Shown: piece by piece, positions 43,062-51,666 of the stretch
Layout of the letters: each line of letters opens with the position of its first letter
Numbering within the stretch: the stretch's first letter is position 1
From: Litchfieldella rifensis
Lineage (GTDB): Bacteria; Pseudomonadota; Gammaproteobacteria; Pseudomonadales; Halomonadaceae
Length of the DNA stretch: 64,000 bases
Direction of reading: 5' to 3'
Assembly (NCBI RefSeq): GCF_042646605.1
Contig: NZ_JBHRUG010000016.1
Span: 71,943-135,942, forward strand
Program-made: the position numbers and the translations under genes
Notes under the pieces: model-generated
The model's input: only the letters and a program-made list of their open reading frames with translations
Database searches by the model: none
What the model was told of the DNA's origin: nothing

Positions 43062-43077
43062 AAACTGTCAACAGTTT
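43062..43077. promoter_or_regulatory. AAACTGT-type operator, copy 1
   Basis: AAACTGT-CA-ACAGTTT, a perfect 7-base inverted repeat, in the spacer between the divergent MmgE/PrpD 1 and GntR genes. Similar sites at 45520, 48890 and loosely 49111 lie in the same module. It is the probable binding site of the GntR protein. Confidence 0.75.
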
Positions 43078-43211
43078 CAAGGCTTGCGATAGGGCGATCA
43101 TGAAGCCCGTGAAACTGATTCGTCAGCCTGGTTTATGCTAATGTCGCAACGACTATTTTTGCTCACAGTCGACAATGCCTCGGCAAGAAAGCAAGCGAAG
43201 AGCGAGCGTTG

Positions 43212-43922
43212 ATGAACGATAAAACCGCACCTTCGAGCGGCCAGTTGCAGGCCCTCTCGCTGACCACACTGGCACAGCAGGAAATCGAGCGCATGATCCT
43301 CAGGGGCGAGTTCGCTCCGGGGGAGCGCATCAATGAATATGCGCTGGCCAATCTGCTGGGTATCAGCCGAGGACCGGTGCGTGAAGCTTGTCGCGCGCTG
43401 GCGGCCATGGGACTGGTCCAGCTGATTCCCAATCGCGGTGTTTTCACGCGTGCCATCAGTGAAGACGAGGCGCGGGAAGTCTACGAGATGCGGGCGGGGC
43501 TCTTCGGCTATGCCGGCAGGCTGCTCGCTCCGCATATCACCGACGGACAGCTGGACCACTTGAATCTGCTGGTTGCGCAGATGGATGCGGCCGCCAAGGC
43601 CAACGACTTCGATCGTTATTACGCACCCAACCTGACCTTTCACGACTATCTGGTGTCGGCCACGGGCAATCAGCGCCTGATCGCCAGCTATCACGATCTG
43701 GTGCGCCAGCTTCACTTGTTCCGTGCCCGAGGCTTGGTGGCCGGAACCGGAATGAAGGATTCCAACCGCGAGCACCGCGAGATCGTCGCCGCTCTGACCG
43801 CCAGAGACCCGCAACGCGCCTTCGACGCCATGGCCGGGCATGTGTTTGCCGGCCAGCGCCGTGCGTTGGGCGACGACAAGCCGGTGTTGTCGCATCGCGC
43901 GGAGCGACCTGCCCAGCGGTAG
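43212..43922 (+). CDS. GntR-family regulator, FCD type
   Basis: Regulator of 236 residues. The winged helix is at about 20-85 (YALANLLGISRGPVREACRAL then RGVFTRAIS). The all-helical FCD ligand domain follows, with the metal-type residues in NLTFHDYL, EHREIVAAL and AMAGHV. Many FCD regulators bind citrate-like or sugar acids. It is divergent from MmgE/PrpD 1, with one operator between them. ATG 43212 is preferred to the TTG one codon earlier. Confidence 0.9.
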   Translation: MNDKTAPSSGQLQALSLTTLAQQEIERMILRGEFAPGERINEYALANLLGISRGPVREACRALAAMGLVQLIPNRGVFTRAISEDEAREVYEMRAGLFGYAGRLLAPHITDGQLDHLNLLVAQMDAAAKANDFDRYYAPNLTFHDYLVSATGNQRLIASYHDLVRQLHLFRARGLVAGTGMKDSNREHREIVAALTARDPQRAFDAMAGHVFAGQRRALGDDKPVLSHRAERPAQR

Positions 43923-44000
43923 CCGGCTCCCCTTCGGTAGTCGAAGCGAGGCACGGTGTGCTGCGGCCTGCGGGCTTTCAAGGCTGGCCGTGGGAAACAT

Positions 44001-45446
44001 TCAGGCCCCCATCAGTTGCGTCAGCTTGCGCACCGATGCGAGGTCTTCCAGATTGCGCACCGCCTCGATCATGGCTTCGGTCTTTGCCTTGTCCCAATTA
44101 GCGAACTCGGCACAGCCGCGGAACTTGTCGGCGACGTCGTCATAGCTCATCGGGTTGGCGGGACTGCCTTTGCCGAAGTCGGCGCGGCCGGACAGGGTGC
44201 GCCCATCCTGCAGGTGGATATCGATGATGGTGGTCATCTTGTCATAGCCGGCGGCCTCGGCTTCAGGATGCACGCCAAAGTGTACCCGCTCGATCATCTC
44301 CCTGACATCGGCACGATTGACCACTTCATCGGTGAATTCGGGCAAGCCACCGCGGCGCTCGAGGAGCAGGATCGCCATGCAGAACTCCATCGAGAACTTG
44401 GCCTGCAGCTCGTTGGTTGGGCGGTGGTGGATCAGGGCATTGGGCATGTTGTGGTTGGTGCCCACATCGACTCGCTTGACCTGTTCCGGCTGGATGTCGT
44501 GCTCGAGGATCAGTTCCAGCATCCTGGTCATGCCCGGGTGGGTCAGCGAGCCGGACGGATGGGGTTTGATGGAAACGCCCGGGTCGAGGAATGTCCAGGG
44601 GTTGCCCAACTTGCCGGAAATCGCCTCCAGCAGGTAGCCGCCTCCATGAGCCTGGAAGAAGCCCCGCGGAGATTCCAGGATCTTGTCGGTAGCGGTCCAG
44701 CCGGCACGCGCGAAATCGGTGGCGACGACTCCCGACTCGGCAGCACGGCCGGCATGGAATGGCTTGGTCATGGAACCGAAGTTCTCGCGCAGGCCTGCCG
44801 ATTGGCTCGCGGCAATGGCGAGGGCGCATTGGGTCGTCGGCTCGTCCAGACCGAATAGCCGGGAAGTCGCTGCTGCGGCCGCCAGCGTGCCGCAGGTCGC
44901 GGTGGCATGGAAACCGTGCTGATAGTGGCGTGGGGAAATGGCCTCGGCCACCTTGGTTTCCACCTCGGCGCCGACATGGTAGGCCAGCATCAGATCCTTG
45001 CCACTCATGTCATGGGTCTCGGCAATCGCCAGTGCCGCCGGCAGGCAGGGGGCGGTGGGATGCGTCAACAGGCCGTATACGCGATCGGGACCCGCGGCCA
45101 GTTGGGTGTCGTCGTAGTCATCGGCATGGATGCCTACCCCATTGGCGAAGGCGGCAAAACGCTCGGGCACCCGCATGTCGGTGCCGATGACGGTGGCCTG
45201 GCCTTCGACCCCCTGCCGCCTGAGATACGATTGAACGATGTGCCCCGATTTGGCCACCGATCCCGACAGGGCCAGCCCGATACCGTCGAGAATGGACTTC
45301 TTTCCCGCGGCGATCAGTTCCTCCGGTAACGCCGCATAGGCACTACCCTGAATGAATTGCGCCACCTCGAGGGTCAACCCCTCCCCATGCGTCGATTCGA
45401 TATCCGGGGTGAACGTCTCGGTGGCTGCCTTGCGATTCTGTGACAT
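44001..45446 (-). CDS. MmgE/PrpD-family protein 2
   Basis: Second family member, 481 residues and clearly different from the first. Marks are FANGVGIHADDYDDTQLAAG near 97, GFHATATCGTLAAAAATSRLFG near 167, KPFHAGRAAESG near 215 and MEFCMAILLL near 348. It faces the GntR gene and is the last gene of the leftward TTT block. A separate operator copy lies 74 bases before its start, so it can be transcribed independently of the transporter. Dehydratase, decarboxylase or epimerase activity on a polycarboxylate is possible. Confidence 0.86.
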   Translation of the reverse strand: MSQNRKAATETFTPDIESTHGEGLTLEVAQFIQGSAYAALPEELIAAGKKSILDGIGLALSGSVAKSGHIVQSYLRRQGVEGQATVIGTDMRVPERFAAFANGVGIHADDYDDTQLAAGPDRVYGLLTHPTAPCLPAALAIAETHDMSGKDLMLAYHVGAEVETKVAEAISPRHYQHGFHATATCGTLAAAAATSRLFGLDEPTTQCALAIAASQSAGLRENFGSMTKPFHAGRAAESGVVATDFARAGWTATDKILESPRGFFQAHGGGYLLEAISGKLGNPWTFLDPGVSIKPHPSGSLTHPGMTRMLELILEHDIQPEQVKRVDVGTNHNMPNALIHHRPTNELQAKFSMEFCMAILLLERRGGLPEFTDEVVNRADVREMIERVHFGVHPEAEAAGYDKMTTIIDIHLQDGRTLSGRADFGKGSPANPMSYDDVADKFRGCAEFANWDKAKTEAMIEAVRNLEDLASVRKLTQLMGA

Positions 45447-45519
45447 AGCGACTCCTGCATTCCGCTCGATGTTGACGATGTGGCTACCAAATACTTTCAC
45501 TCTGTTTACCGCTGTATTT

Positions 45520-45539
45520 GCAAACTGTTGACAGTTTGC
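45520..45539. promoter_or_regulatory. AAACTGT-type operator, copy 2
   Basis: GCAAACTGTTGACAGTTTGC has perfect 9-base arms around a TG centre, the best copy in the module. It lies between the end of the second TctA gene and MmgE/PrpD gene 2. The spacer 45447-45609 holds no gene. Confidence 0.78.
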
Positions 45540-45609
45540 GGTGCCAAAAAACAACCTCTCCCGGCCGGCTGATGGCACTGCCCCATTGGCATACATGGAA
45601 ACCCATCGC

Positions 45610-47115
45610 TCAGGAGGGCGACGACGCCCGCTTGCGCATGAAACGGCTGAAGACGAGCCTGATGATCGGGCTTGCCAGACTGAGGGCGGTCAGGATGAAG
45701 AACAGGTTACTGATCGGGCTATCGAAGAATCGCGTCCAGTCACTATTGAAGATGATCATCGACTGCGACCAGTTCTTCTCGATCAGATCGCCCAATACCA
45801 GCCCCATGACGAACGGCGCGGGGCCGAAACCATGTCGCAATGCGTAGAATCCCACCAGCCCGGCGATGAGCATGACCCAGACATCGAACATCTGTTGCTG
45901 GTAGGCGTAGGCCCCCACCACGGCGAAACAGAATACCGATGGCCACAGGAAGGTTCTGGGAAGCAGCGTGATCATCGAGAAGACCTTGGCTCCCATGAGG
46001 CCAATGAACAGAAACGTCACATTGGCGATGAGCATGGCCACGAAGATCGCATAGAGAATCTCTGGCGTTTCCCGCATCAGAAACGGTCCCGGGCGGAAGC
46101 CATGCATGATGAGAGCGGCGAGGATGACCGCCGTGGTTCCGCTTCCCGGGATGCCCAGGGCCAGCGTCGGCACCATGGCCCCGCTGGTGCCGGCATTGTT
46201 CGCGGCTTCCGGTCCGGCGATCCCTTCCACCGAGCCCTTGCCGAACTCTTCCCGATGCTTCGACCAGCGCTTGGCCTCGTTGTACCCCATGATGGCTGCG
46301 ACGGTTGTCCCCTCAGCGGGAAGAATCCCGATGATTGTCCCGATCCCGGTCGAACGAAGGATCGTGGCCCAGACTCTGCGCAGGTCGTCGCGGCTGGGCA
46401 AGCGCAGCGCGACCGAACGGATCCGCTCCATGACGGCCTCATCGGCCTGGGCTTGCTTGAGCATTTCCGAGATCGCAAAAATGCCGATCAGCACGGGGAT
46501 GAAATCGATCCCTTCGTAGAGGACGGCGGTGCCGAAGGTGAAGCGCTCGATACCGGTGACCAGGTGGATGCCGATGGTGCTGACCAGAACACCGAAGAGG
46601 CCGGCGATGAGGTTGCGTAGCGACGACTTGCCGCTGATGGCGGCCAGCATCGAGAGGCCGAAGAGGGTCAGGGCGAAATACTCCTGCGGACGGAAACTCA
46701 GTGCGATCCTGGCAAGCAGGGGAGCGGCAAAAATGAAGATGAGCAGGCTCAGGATGCCGCCGGTGACACTGGAAATGGCCGCGATGCCCAGCGCGCGCCC
46801 CGCTTCGCCCCGCTGCGCGAGAGGATAGCCATCCAGCGCTGTCGCCACCGCGGGTGGCGCACCGGGCGCATTGATGAGGATGGCCGTGATCGAGCCTCCG
46901 AAGGTGCCAGCACAGTAAAGAGCCGCCATCATGGCGATGGCGACGACGGGTTCGAGTTCCAGGGTGAACGGGATCAGCAGGGCGACCGCCATCGTCGAAC
47001 TCAGGCCTGGTAGGGCGCCCACCAGCACGCCAAGCAGGACGGAGACCAGGATGAGCATGATGCTCGTCGGGGTCAGAATGATCTCCGTGCCTGATAAGAT
47101 TGCCTCGATATTCAA
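45610..47115 (-). CDS. Tripartite tricarboxylate transporter, large permease (TctA family), system 2
   Basis: Membrane protein of 501 residues with about twelve helices and the TctA blocks GALPGLSSTMAVALLIPF near 33, INAPGAPPAVATALDGYPLAQRGEAGRA near 80 and GILPAEGTTVAAIMGYNEAKRW near 265. I chose a TTG start at 47115: GGGGG lies 6 bases upstream and the resulting length equals that of system 1, while the longer frame adds an unlikely cysteine-rich tail that overlaps TctB. It shares the operon with TctC2 and TctB2. Confidence 0.88.
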   Translation of the reverse strand: MNIEAILSGTEIILTPTSIMLILVSVLLGVLVGALPGLSSTMAVALLIPFTLELEPVVAIAMMAALYCAGTFGGSITAILINAPGAPPAVATALDGYPLAQRGEAGRALGIAAISSVTGGILSLLIFIFAAPLLARIALSFRPQEYFALTLFGLSMLAAISGKSSLRNLIAGLFGVLVSTIGIHLVTGIERFTFGTAVLYEGIDFIPVLIGIFAISEMLKQAQADEAVMERIRSVALRLPSRDDLRRVWATILRSTGIGTIIGILPAEGTTVAAIMGYNEAKRWSKHREEFGKGSVEGIAGPEAANNAGTSGAMVPTLALGIPGSGTTAVILAALIMHGFRPGPFLMRETPEILYAIFVAMLIANVTFLFIGLMGAKVFSMITLLPRTFLWPSVFCFAVVGAYAYQQQMFDVWVMLIAGLVGFYALRHGFGPAPFVMGLVLGDLIEKNWSQSMIIFNSDWTRFFDSPISNLFFILTALSLASPIIRLVFSRFMRKRASSPS

Positions 47116-47179
47116 GTGAACCCCCAAGCAGGCCGTGGCCTTTCCTGCACAGGACGCGGCCGTGCTGCCGGAACATCGA

Positions 47180-47719
47180 CTAACGGAACGGGTGGCCAAC
47201 GATACCAGGCAGGAAATTCACCTGGAGCACATCGGCGAAGAACCAGAACAGCAAGGTCGGAAACAGCACGGCATAAGGAACGAGCAACTTGAGGCGACGT
47301 TCGCCCCACAGTAGCGGCAGGCCAGCCGCCGCCAGGAGCAGTCCGATATAGGTGCCGAGCGTGGGCATGACCCCGATGAGAAGGAGCATGGCTCCAGCGG
47401 TCAAGAACACGATGGGTCGCGGCCGGACACGGCGATCGCTGTCGAGGTCGATGCCCTGTTTCCGTTTCTGGAGGTGCTCGAAAGGCAGAAAGAGGGCCAG
47501 TACTGCGATCACGATCAGCAGCATCTGCGGGAATGTTTCCGGCTTCACATCCTGGGCCAAGGATGCCGGAACGCTATCGAACAGCAATGTCCTCCAGAAC
47601 AGGAACGCGCCGATAGCCAACACGATCAGTGCGACGACCAGGTCCTGCCGATGGATGAGCGAAGAGGCGGAGCGGCGCCCCGTCTCTTCGCCGGCACGCT
47701 GTGAAGGCTTGTCTCCCAT
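47180..47719 (-). CDS. Tripartite tricarboxylate transporter, small permease (TctB family), system 2
   Basis: Protein of 179 residues with a polar N-terminal tail of about 25 residues and four hydrophobic segments. Identification rests on topology and on its position between TctC and TctA genes. The tail is longer than in system 1. Confidence 0.8.
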   Translation of the reverse strand: MGDKPSQRAGEETGRRSASSLIHRQDLVVALIVLAIGAFLFWRTLLFDSVPASLAQDVKPETFPQMLLIVIAVLALFLPFEHLQKRKQGIDLDSDRRVRPRPIVFLTAGAMLLLIGVMPTLGTYIGLLLAAAGLPLLWGERRLKLLVPYAVLFPTLLFWFFADVLQVNFLPGIVGHPFR

Positions 47720-47753
47720 CGTTTCGTTGCCTCGTATCTACCGATTGCCGTCG

Positions 47754-48773
47754 TTACTTGTCGGTAAGGTCGAGCTTGCGCATGGTTTCGAGCGACACCT
47801 GGTACTCGTTCTTGATCTGCTCGTCCCAGACATCGCTTCCGGCGATGCTGTCATCCGGATCCAGCCCATTGTTCCTCAGGTATTCCCGGAACCTGTCACT
47901 TTCCATCGCGGTGAGAATCAACTCTTCGATGGTTGCGACCATTTCAGGCGGTGTCTCGGCGTGGACGTAGTAGCCGCGTGTCGTGGAAACCTTGACGTCA
48001 TGTCCGTGCTCGCTCGCTGTGGGCACATCGGGTAGATCCTCTATCCGCTCCTCGGCGAGCACGGCGAGCGGCTGAAGTGCCCCTTCCTGAATCTGGTCAA
48101 GCGCCTCGCTGACGTTGGCAACCGAAGCATTGACGGCCCCCGAGCGGAGCGCGGTCACCATGTCGCCGCCACCACCGAAGGGGACGACGCGGGTCTCGAT
48201 TCCGGCGGCCTCCGCCCAGCGCTCGATGCCGATGTGTTCGGTTCCGCCGACCTGAGCCACGCCCCAGGTGAGCGCTCCATCGCGAGAGGCTTCAATCAGC
48301 TCCTCGTAGGTCTGGTAAGGGCTATCCGCGCGTACGACGATGACCGAGGGGTCATCCATGGCGCGCGCCACACCTTGCATGGTGTCGATGTCGATCGGCG
48401 AATTGCCGCGCGCAATGGTGTAGAGGTGGGTCTGCGTCAAGGCCATGATGGTATGGCAGTCCGCTCCCTGGCTCTTGAAGTATTCATGTGCGGCGCGCGC
48501 ACCGCCGCCTTGCTTGTATACCACGGTCATATTTTCATCGACCTGTTCATCAGCAGCATCCAGCCACATGCGAATGGTCGTGTCCGTACCGCCCCCCGCC
48601 GAGGCATGCGAAACCACCTCGATGGTTTCATGCGGCCAGCCTTCCGGGTTGCAGCCGGTCTGGTCCTGTGCAGCGGCACCCAAGGGCAGCGCTGTCAATG
48701 TCAGGGCTATCGATCCGGTCTGCAGCAGACGCTGGCGCTTGGCGGCGTGCAACAGGGTCTGCAAATGTCTCAT
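47754..48773 (-). CDS. Tripartite tricarboxylate transporter, binding protein (TctC/Bug family), system 2
   Basis: Secreted protein of 339 residues with a signal peptide (LLQTGSIALTLTALPLGAAAQ), preceded by a charged 12-residue n-region. The ligand loops SHASAGGGTDTTIRMWL and KQGGGARAAHEYF differ from the usual RPGGxGxxG, so the ligand may be unusual. Two cysteines (near 41 and 105) could form a disulfide. A GntR-type operator lies 117 bases upstream of its start. Confidence 0.88.
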   Translation of the reverse strand: MRHLQTLLHAAKRQRLLQTGSIALTLTALPLGAAAQDQTGCNPEGWPHETIEVVSHASAGGGTDTTIRMWLDAADEQVDENMTVVYKQGGGARAAHEYFKSQGADCHTIMALTQTHLYTIARGNSPIDIDTMQGVARAMDDPSVIVVRADSPYQTYEELIEASRDGALTWGVAQVGGTEHIGIERWAEAAGIETRVVPFGGGGDMVTALRSGAVNASVANVSEALDQIQEGALQPLAVLAEERIEDLPDVPTASEHGHDVKVSTTRGYYVHAETPPEMVATIEELILTAMESDRFREYLRNNGLDPDDSIAGSDVWDEQIKNEYQVSLETMRKLDLTDK

Positions 48774-48889
48774 TTGTCCATCCTCATTGTCTTGTTGTGC
48801 GACTCACGCGTCATGCGCTGACTTGTTGCCGTCCTCGTGATCGCTGGAAACGACCTTAATTTCCAGTCTAGCCTTTGTGCCATATTTGT

Positions 48890-48905
48890 AAACTGTCAAC
48901 AGTTA
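48890..48905. promoter_or_regulatory. AAACTGT-type operator, copy 3
   Basis: AAACTGT-CA-ACAGTTA, with 6 of 7 arm bases paired, in the divergent spacer (48774-49218) between TctC2 and the enolase-superfamily gene. The spacer holds no gene. Confidence 0.65.
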
Positions 48906-48996
48906 ATATGAGTGATAATGCTGGGATTGCTTTATCCCTTGGTTCTGTGAGCAGGGCGCGATGATGATGGATATGATACACACTAATATGAGTGTG
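48904..48996. repeat. Direct repeat TAATATGAGTG and CACACT palindrome
   Basis: The 11-mer TAATATGAGTG occurs at 48904-48914 and 48984-48994, exactly 80 bases apart. The second copy is embedded in CACACT-AATATG-AGTGTG (48979-48996), a perfect 6-base inverted repeat. This could be a second regulator's site in the divergent promoter region. Confidence 0.4.
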
Positions 48997-49110
48997 CTAG
49001 TACTGGCCGGCTTTCCTTCCCATATCCACTCTGCTGCCGTGGCGACGAGGGCAGCTGCATTGGCGGAATGAGTCGGCATCCAGCGTCGAGCAGCGTTTGA
49101 CAGCATAGTC

Positions 49111-49124
49111 AACTGTTGGCAATT
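49111..49124. promoter_or_regulatory. AAACTGT-type operator, weak copy 4
   Basis: AACTGT-TG-GCAATT keeps one arm and has two mismatches in the other. It lies 95 bases before the enolase-superfamily gene and could be a weaker site for the GntR protein. Confidence 0.35.
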
Positions 49125-49218
49125 CTGTGAAGGCTATCCACCTTCCCGGCCATCCTTGGCGTTCCCTGCGGTGGGTCATGGGCGTCAGGAGATGGACGGG
49201 GCCGTATCGAGGTGAACG

Positions 49219-50331
49219 ATGAAAATCAAGGACATCCGGGCGAGCCTGCACACCACATCGATCGAGATCCCACTCATCGAGGGGAAAGTCGCTGGTTACG
49301 GTCGGGAGGAACAGAAGCTATTCGTGTTCTGCGAGGTCGAGACCGACGAAGGCATTGTCGGGTGCGGCTTGACGGGGCACTTCCTGGCCCACTCGGTAGT
49401 GGCGGCACTGGAAAAGCACTTCCTCCCCGTCGTCAAGGACATGGATCCGCGCGACGTCGAAGCCATCCATCAACGTGTATTCAAGACGCTCAACCCAAGG
49501 GCCATGACCGGCACCGTCTCCATGGCCCTGTCGTGCCTGGATATTGCGCTATGGGATATCCAGGGCAAGCAGGCCAATCGGACGGTGGCCCAGTTGCTAG
49601 GGGGCAACAAGACCCGTGCCCCGGCCTACGTCACCTTCGGTTTTCCCCAGTACGACCGCGATCAGTTGGCGGAAGCGGCCAGACTGCATGTCGAGAACGG
49701 CTTTCGCGCACTGAAGACGGTGGTCGGCGTCGACAAGGGGGGCTGGCGGGAGGATGCCGCCCGGGTACGCGCGATTCGCGAGGCGGTTGGCGATGGCATC
49801 GACATCATGATGGATGCCAACTACCTGTTCAGTCCGGTAGAAGCCAAGCTGCTGTGTCGGGCCGTGGAGGATTGCCACATCACCTGGTTCGAGGAGCCGC
49901 TGTATCAGAACGATGCTCGCGCATTGGCCGATTTGCGCCGTGCCACGGGAATTCCCCTGGCCGCTGGGCAAATGGAGGGCCACCGCTGGCGGCTGCGGGA
50001 ATTGGTCGAGCACCAGGCGGTCGACATCCTGCAGCCCAATTGCACCTACTGTGGCGGCTATACCGAGACGCGCAAGGTCGCGCACCTGGCGCAGATCTAC
50101 AACCTGCCGATTGCCAATGGCGGGGGATGGCCATTGTTCAATATGCATAGCATGGCGGGGTTGATGAATGGCTGGCTGGTGGAATGGCATCTGGGGATGG
50201 TGTCGGTCGGGGAAACCATCTTCGTCGATCCGCCGAGCCCGGAAAATGGCACGCTATCGATTCCGGACGCTCCCGGCCTGGGCTTGACCATCGATCGTGA
50301 TGGGCTAAAGACGACACGGGTAGCCTCCTGA
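49219..50331 (+). CDS. Enolase-superfamily enzyme (mandelate racemase/muconate lactonizing group)
   Basis: Capping domain plus TIM barrel, 370 residues. The first barrel Lys is in FRALKTVVG near 171. Metal ligands are in DIMMDANYLFS (Asp near 197), WFEEPL (Glu near 223) and AGQMEGH (Glu near 250), with a possible Asp in DILQPNCTYCGG and His in FNMHSMAG. Members racemise, dehydrate or cycloisomerise carboxylates. The motif combination does not match a group I can name with confidence. Position in the GntR module suggests dehydration or epimerisation of a hydroxy-polycarboxylate. Confidence 0.82.
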   Translation: MKIKDIRASLHTTSIEIPLIEGKVAGYGREEQKLFVFCEVETDEGIVGCGLTGHFLAHSVVAALEKHFLPVVKDMDPRDVEAIHQRVFKTLNPRAMTGTVSMALSCLDIALWDIQGKQANRTVAQLLGGNKTRAPAYVTFGFPQYDRDQLAEAARLHVENGFRALKTVVGVDKGGWREDAARVRAIREAVGDGIDIMMDANYLFSPVEAKLLCRAVEDCHITWFEEPLYQNDARALADLRRATGIPLAAGQMEGHRWRLRELVEHQAVDILQPNCTYCGGYTETRKVAHLAQIYNLPIANGGGWPLFNMHSMAGLMNGWLVEWHLGMVSVGETIFVDPPSPENGTLSIPDAPGLGLTIDRDGLKTTRVAS

Positions 50332-50401
50332 TGCTGCTGCCTTCGGTAGCGGCAGATGTCGGCGAGGTGGTGCACTGGTCGACTGCCCTGGGGATGATGT
50401 C

Positions 50402-51478
50402 GTGATACTCGCCACGATGATTTCCCGTTCTGCCGTTGTCGTGTCGGCATGGGGAATGGGGTATCTGGCGGGGCGGGTTGGTGTGCCTCTGCCCTGGATC
50501 CTGGGGCCGATGTTGGTGGGGGCCATCGCGGCGTTGAGTGGCCATGGCCTGGCGGAGTCGAAACTGGTGCGTCGTTGTGCGCAGGTGGTTGTCGGCACCG
50601 CCGTCGGCCATGGCTTTACCGCTGGGATTCTGCTGTCGCTGATGTGGCAGTTGCCCTGGATGGTGCTGTTTACCCTGTGGTCGTTGCTGGTAGCGGCGTG
50701 TTGTTCGCTGCTGCTGGAAAGGTGGGGGCGACTCGATCGCCGTACGGCGCTATTGGCCAACTTGCCGGGTGGCGTTGCCGAGATGGCGTTTCTGGGTGGG
50801 GACACCAAGGGTGCGAGTACGGCCATTGCGTTGGTCCAGGCCATGCGAGTGACCTCTCTGGTCATTCTGCTGCCCTTTCTGTTGTCACTGATTCTGAATC
50901 GGACGGGAGGCGTCGTACCGACCTCCTTGGGCAGTGGCTCTTTGGGGGTGGGTACGCTCATCATCCTGGCCGTGGGGTACGCCGTCGGCCGGGGCATGGA
51001 CCATTTCGGTATCCAGAACGCCTTCATCGTCGGTGCCTTGCTGGTCTCGATCGTGGATGCACTGACCGGTTTCGTTGGCGCCGATGTCCCCGGCTGGCTC
51101 TTCATCGGAGCGCAGATCGCGATCGGGCTGGCACTGGGTGGCCGCTTCGAGCGCAAGGAAGTGGCCCGCATGCCACGCCTCGTCTCCATCGGGCTGCTGG
51201 TGTCGCTGATCACCTCCGTCATCATCATTGCGTCCGCCCTCTTGGTTGCGAGGCCGCTGGGGATTTCGCTGCCGGTGATGACGCTTGCCGGGGCGCCGGG
51301 CGGCATTGCGGAAATGGTGATCACCGCCACGACCTTGGGCCTTGGTGTCGCTGAAATCGTGGCGTTTCAAACGGTACGAATCATCACGGTCAATTTCCTG
51401 GCGGGATCCGTTGCCGGGCTCTGGCTAAGAGTGAGCGCCTCTCTTTTTGGCGAGTCCGGATCCGGACGAGGCCCATGA
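50402..51478 (+). CDS. AbrB-family (COG3180) membrane protein
   Basis: Membrane protein of 358 residues with about ten helices, built of two repeats (VGVPLPWILGPMLVGAIAAL near residue 26 and IQNAFIVGALLVSIVDALTG near 203; LPGGVAEMAFLGG and APGGIAEMVITATTLGLG pair likewise). The family is often mislabelled as a regulator or ammonia monooxygenase; it is a putative transporter and not the AbrB DNA-binding protein. Its place after the enolase-type gene suggests transport of a related acid. Confidence 0.78.
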   Translation: MILATMISRSAVVVSAWGMGYLAGRVGVPLPWILGPMLVGAIAALSGHGLAESKLVRRCAQVVVGTAVGHGFTAGILLSLMWQLPWMVLFTLWSLLVAACCSLLLERWGRLDRRTALLANLPGGVAEMAFLGGDTKGASTAIALVQAMRVTSLVILLPFLLSLILNRTGGVVPTSLGSGSLGVGTLIILAVGYAVGRGMDHFGIQNAFIVGALLVSIVDALTGFVGADVPGWLFIGAQIAIGLALGGRFERKEVARMPRLVSIGLLVSLITSVIIIASALLVARPLGISLPVMTLAGAPGGIAEMVITATTLGLGVAEIVAFQTVRIITVNFLAGSVAGLWLRVSASLFGESGSGRGP

Positions 51479-51492
51479 TCCGGTGGGTGCCC

Positions 51493-51555
51493 GGAGCCTC
51501 TCCCGCCTCATACATTGGTAGTGGCATGGCCCAGGTGGCGAAGACTGTCCGTTGA
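51493..51555 (+). pseudogene. Remnant of a pcaB 3' end
   Basis: In frame it reads GASPASYIGSGMAQVAKTVR and stop. The end of the intact pcaB (40586) reads APATYIGSSKAQVARTV before its last few residues. About three quarters of the bases agree. It lies between the accessory MmgE/PrpD module and an intrinsic terminator, just before pcaI. It marks the right edge of that module. Confidence 0.8.
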
Positions 51556-51608
51556 CTAAAATAAAGCTAATCGCTTGTTATCAAAGAATTTACTCTGTTT
51601 TTCGCTCA

Positions 51609-51633
51609 GGGAAGGCAACGCCTTCCCTTTTTT
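51609..51633 (+). terminator. Rho-independent terminator
   Basis: GGGAAGGC, loop AAC, GCCTTCCC and TTTTTT: a perfect 8-bp stem. It may be the old terminator of the lost pcaB copy and now isolates the AbrB gene from pcaI. Confidence 0.88.
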
Positions 51634-51666
51634 GTGGTTTGACGCGCCGGCAATTGAGGATTAATT

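Noticed and set aside
41695..45446. Ordinary 2-methylcitrate (propionate) pathway
   Set aside because: No methylcitrate synthase, methylisocitrate lyase or PrpR is present, and the neighbours point to another acid.
50402..51478. Transcription regulator because of the AbrB name
   Set aside because: The protein is a two-repeat membrane protein without a DNA-binding domain. The family name is misleading.
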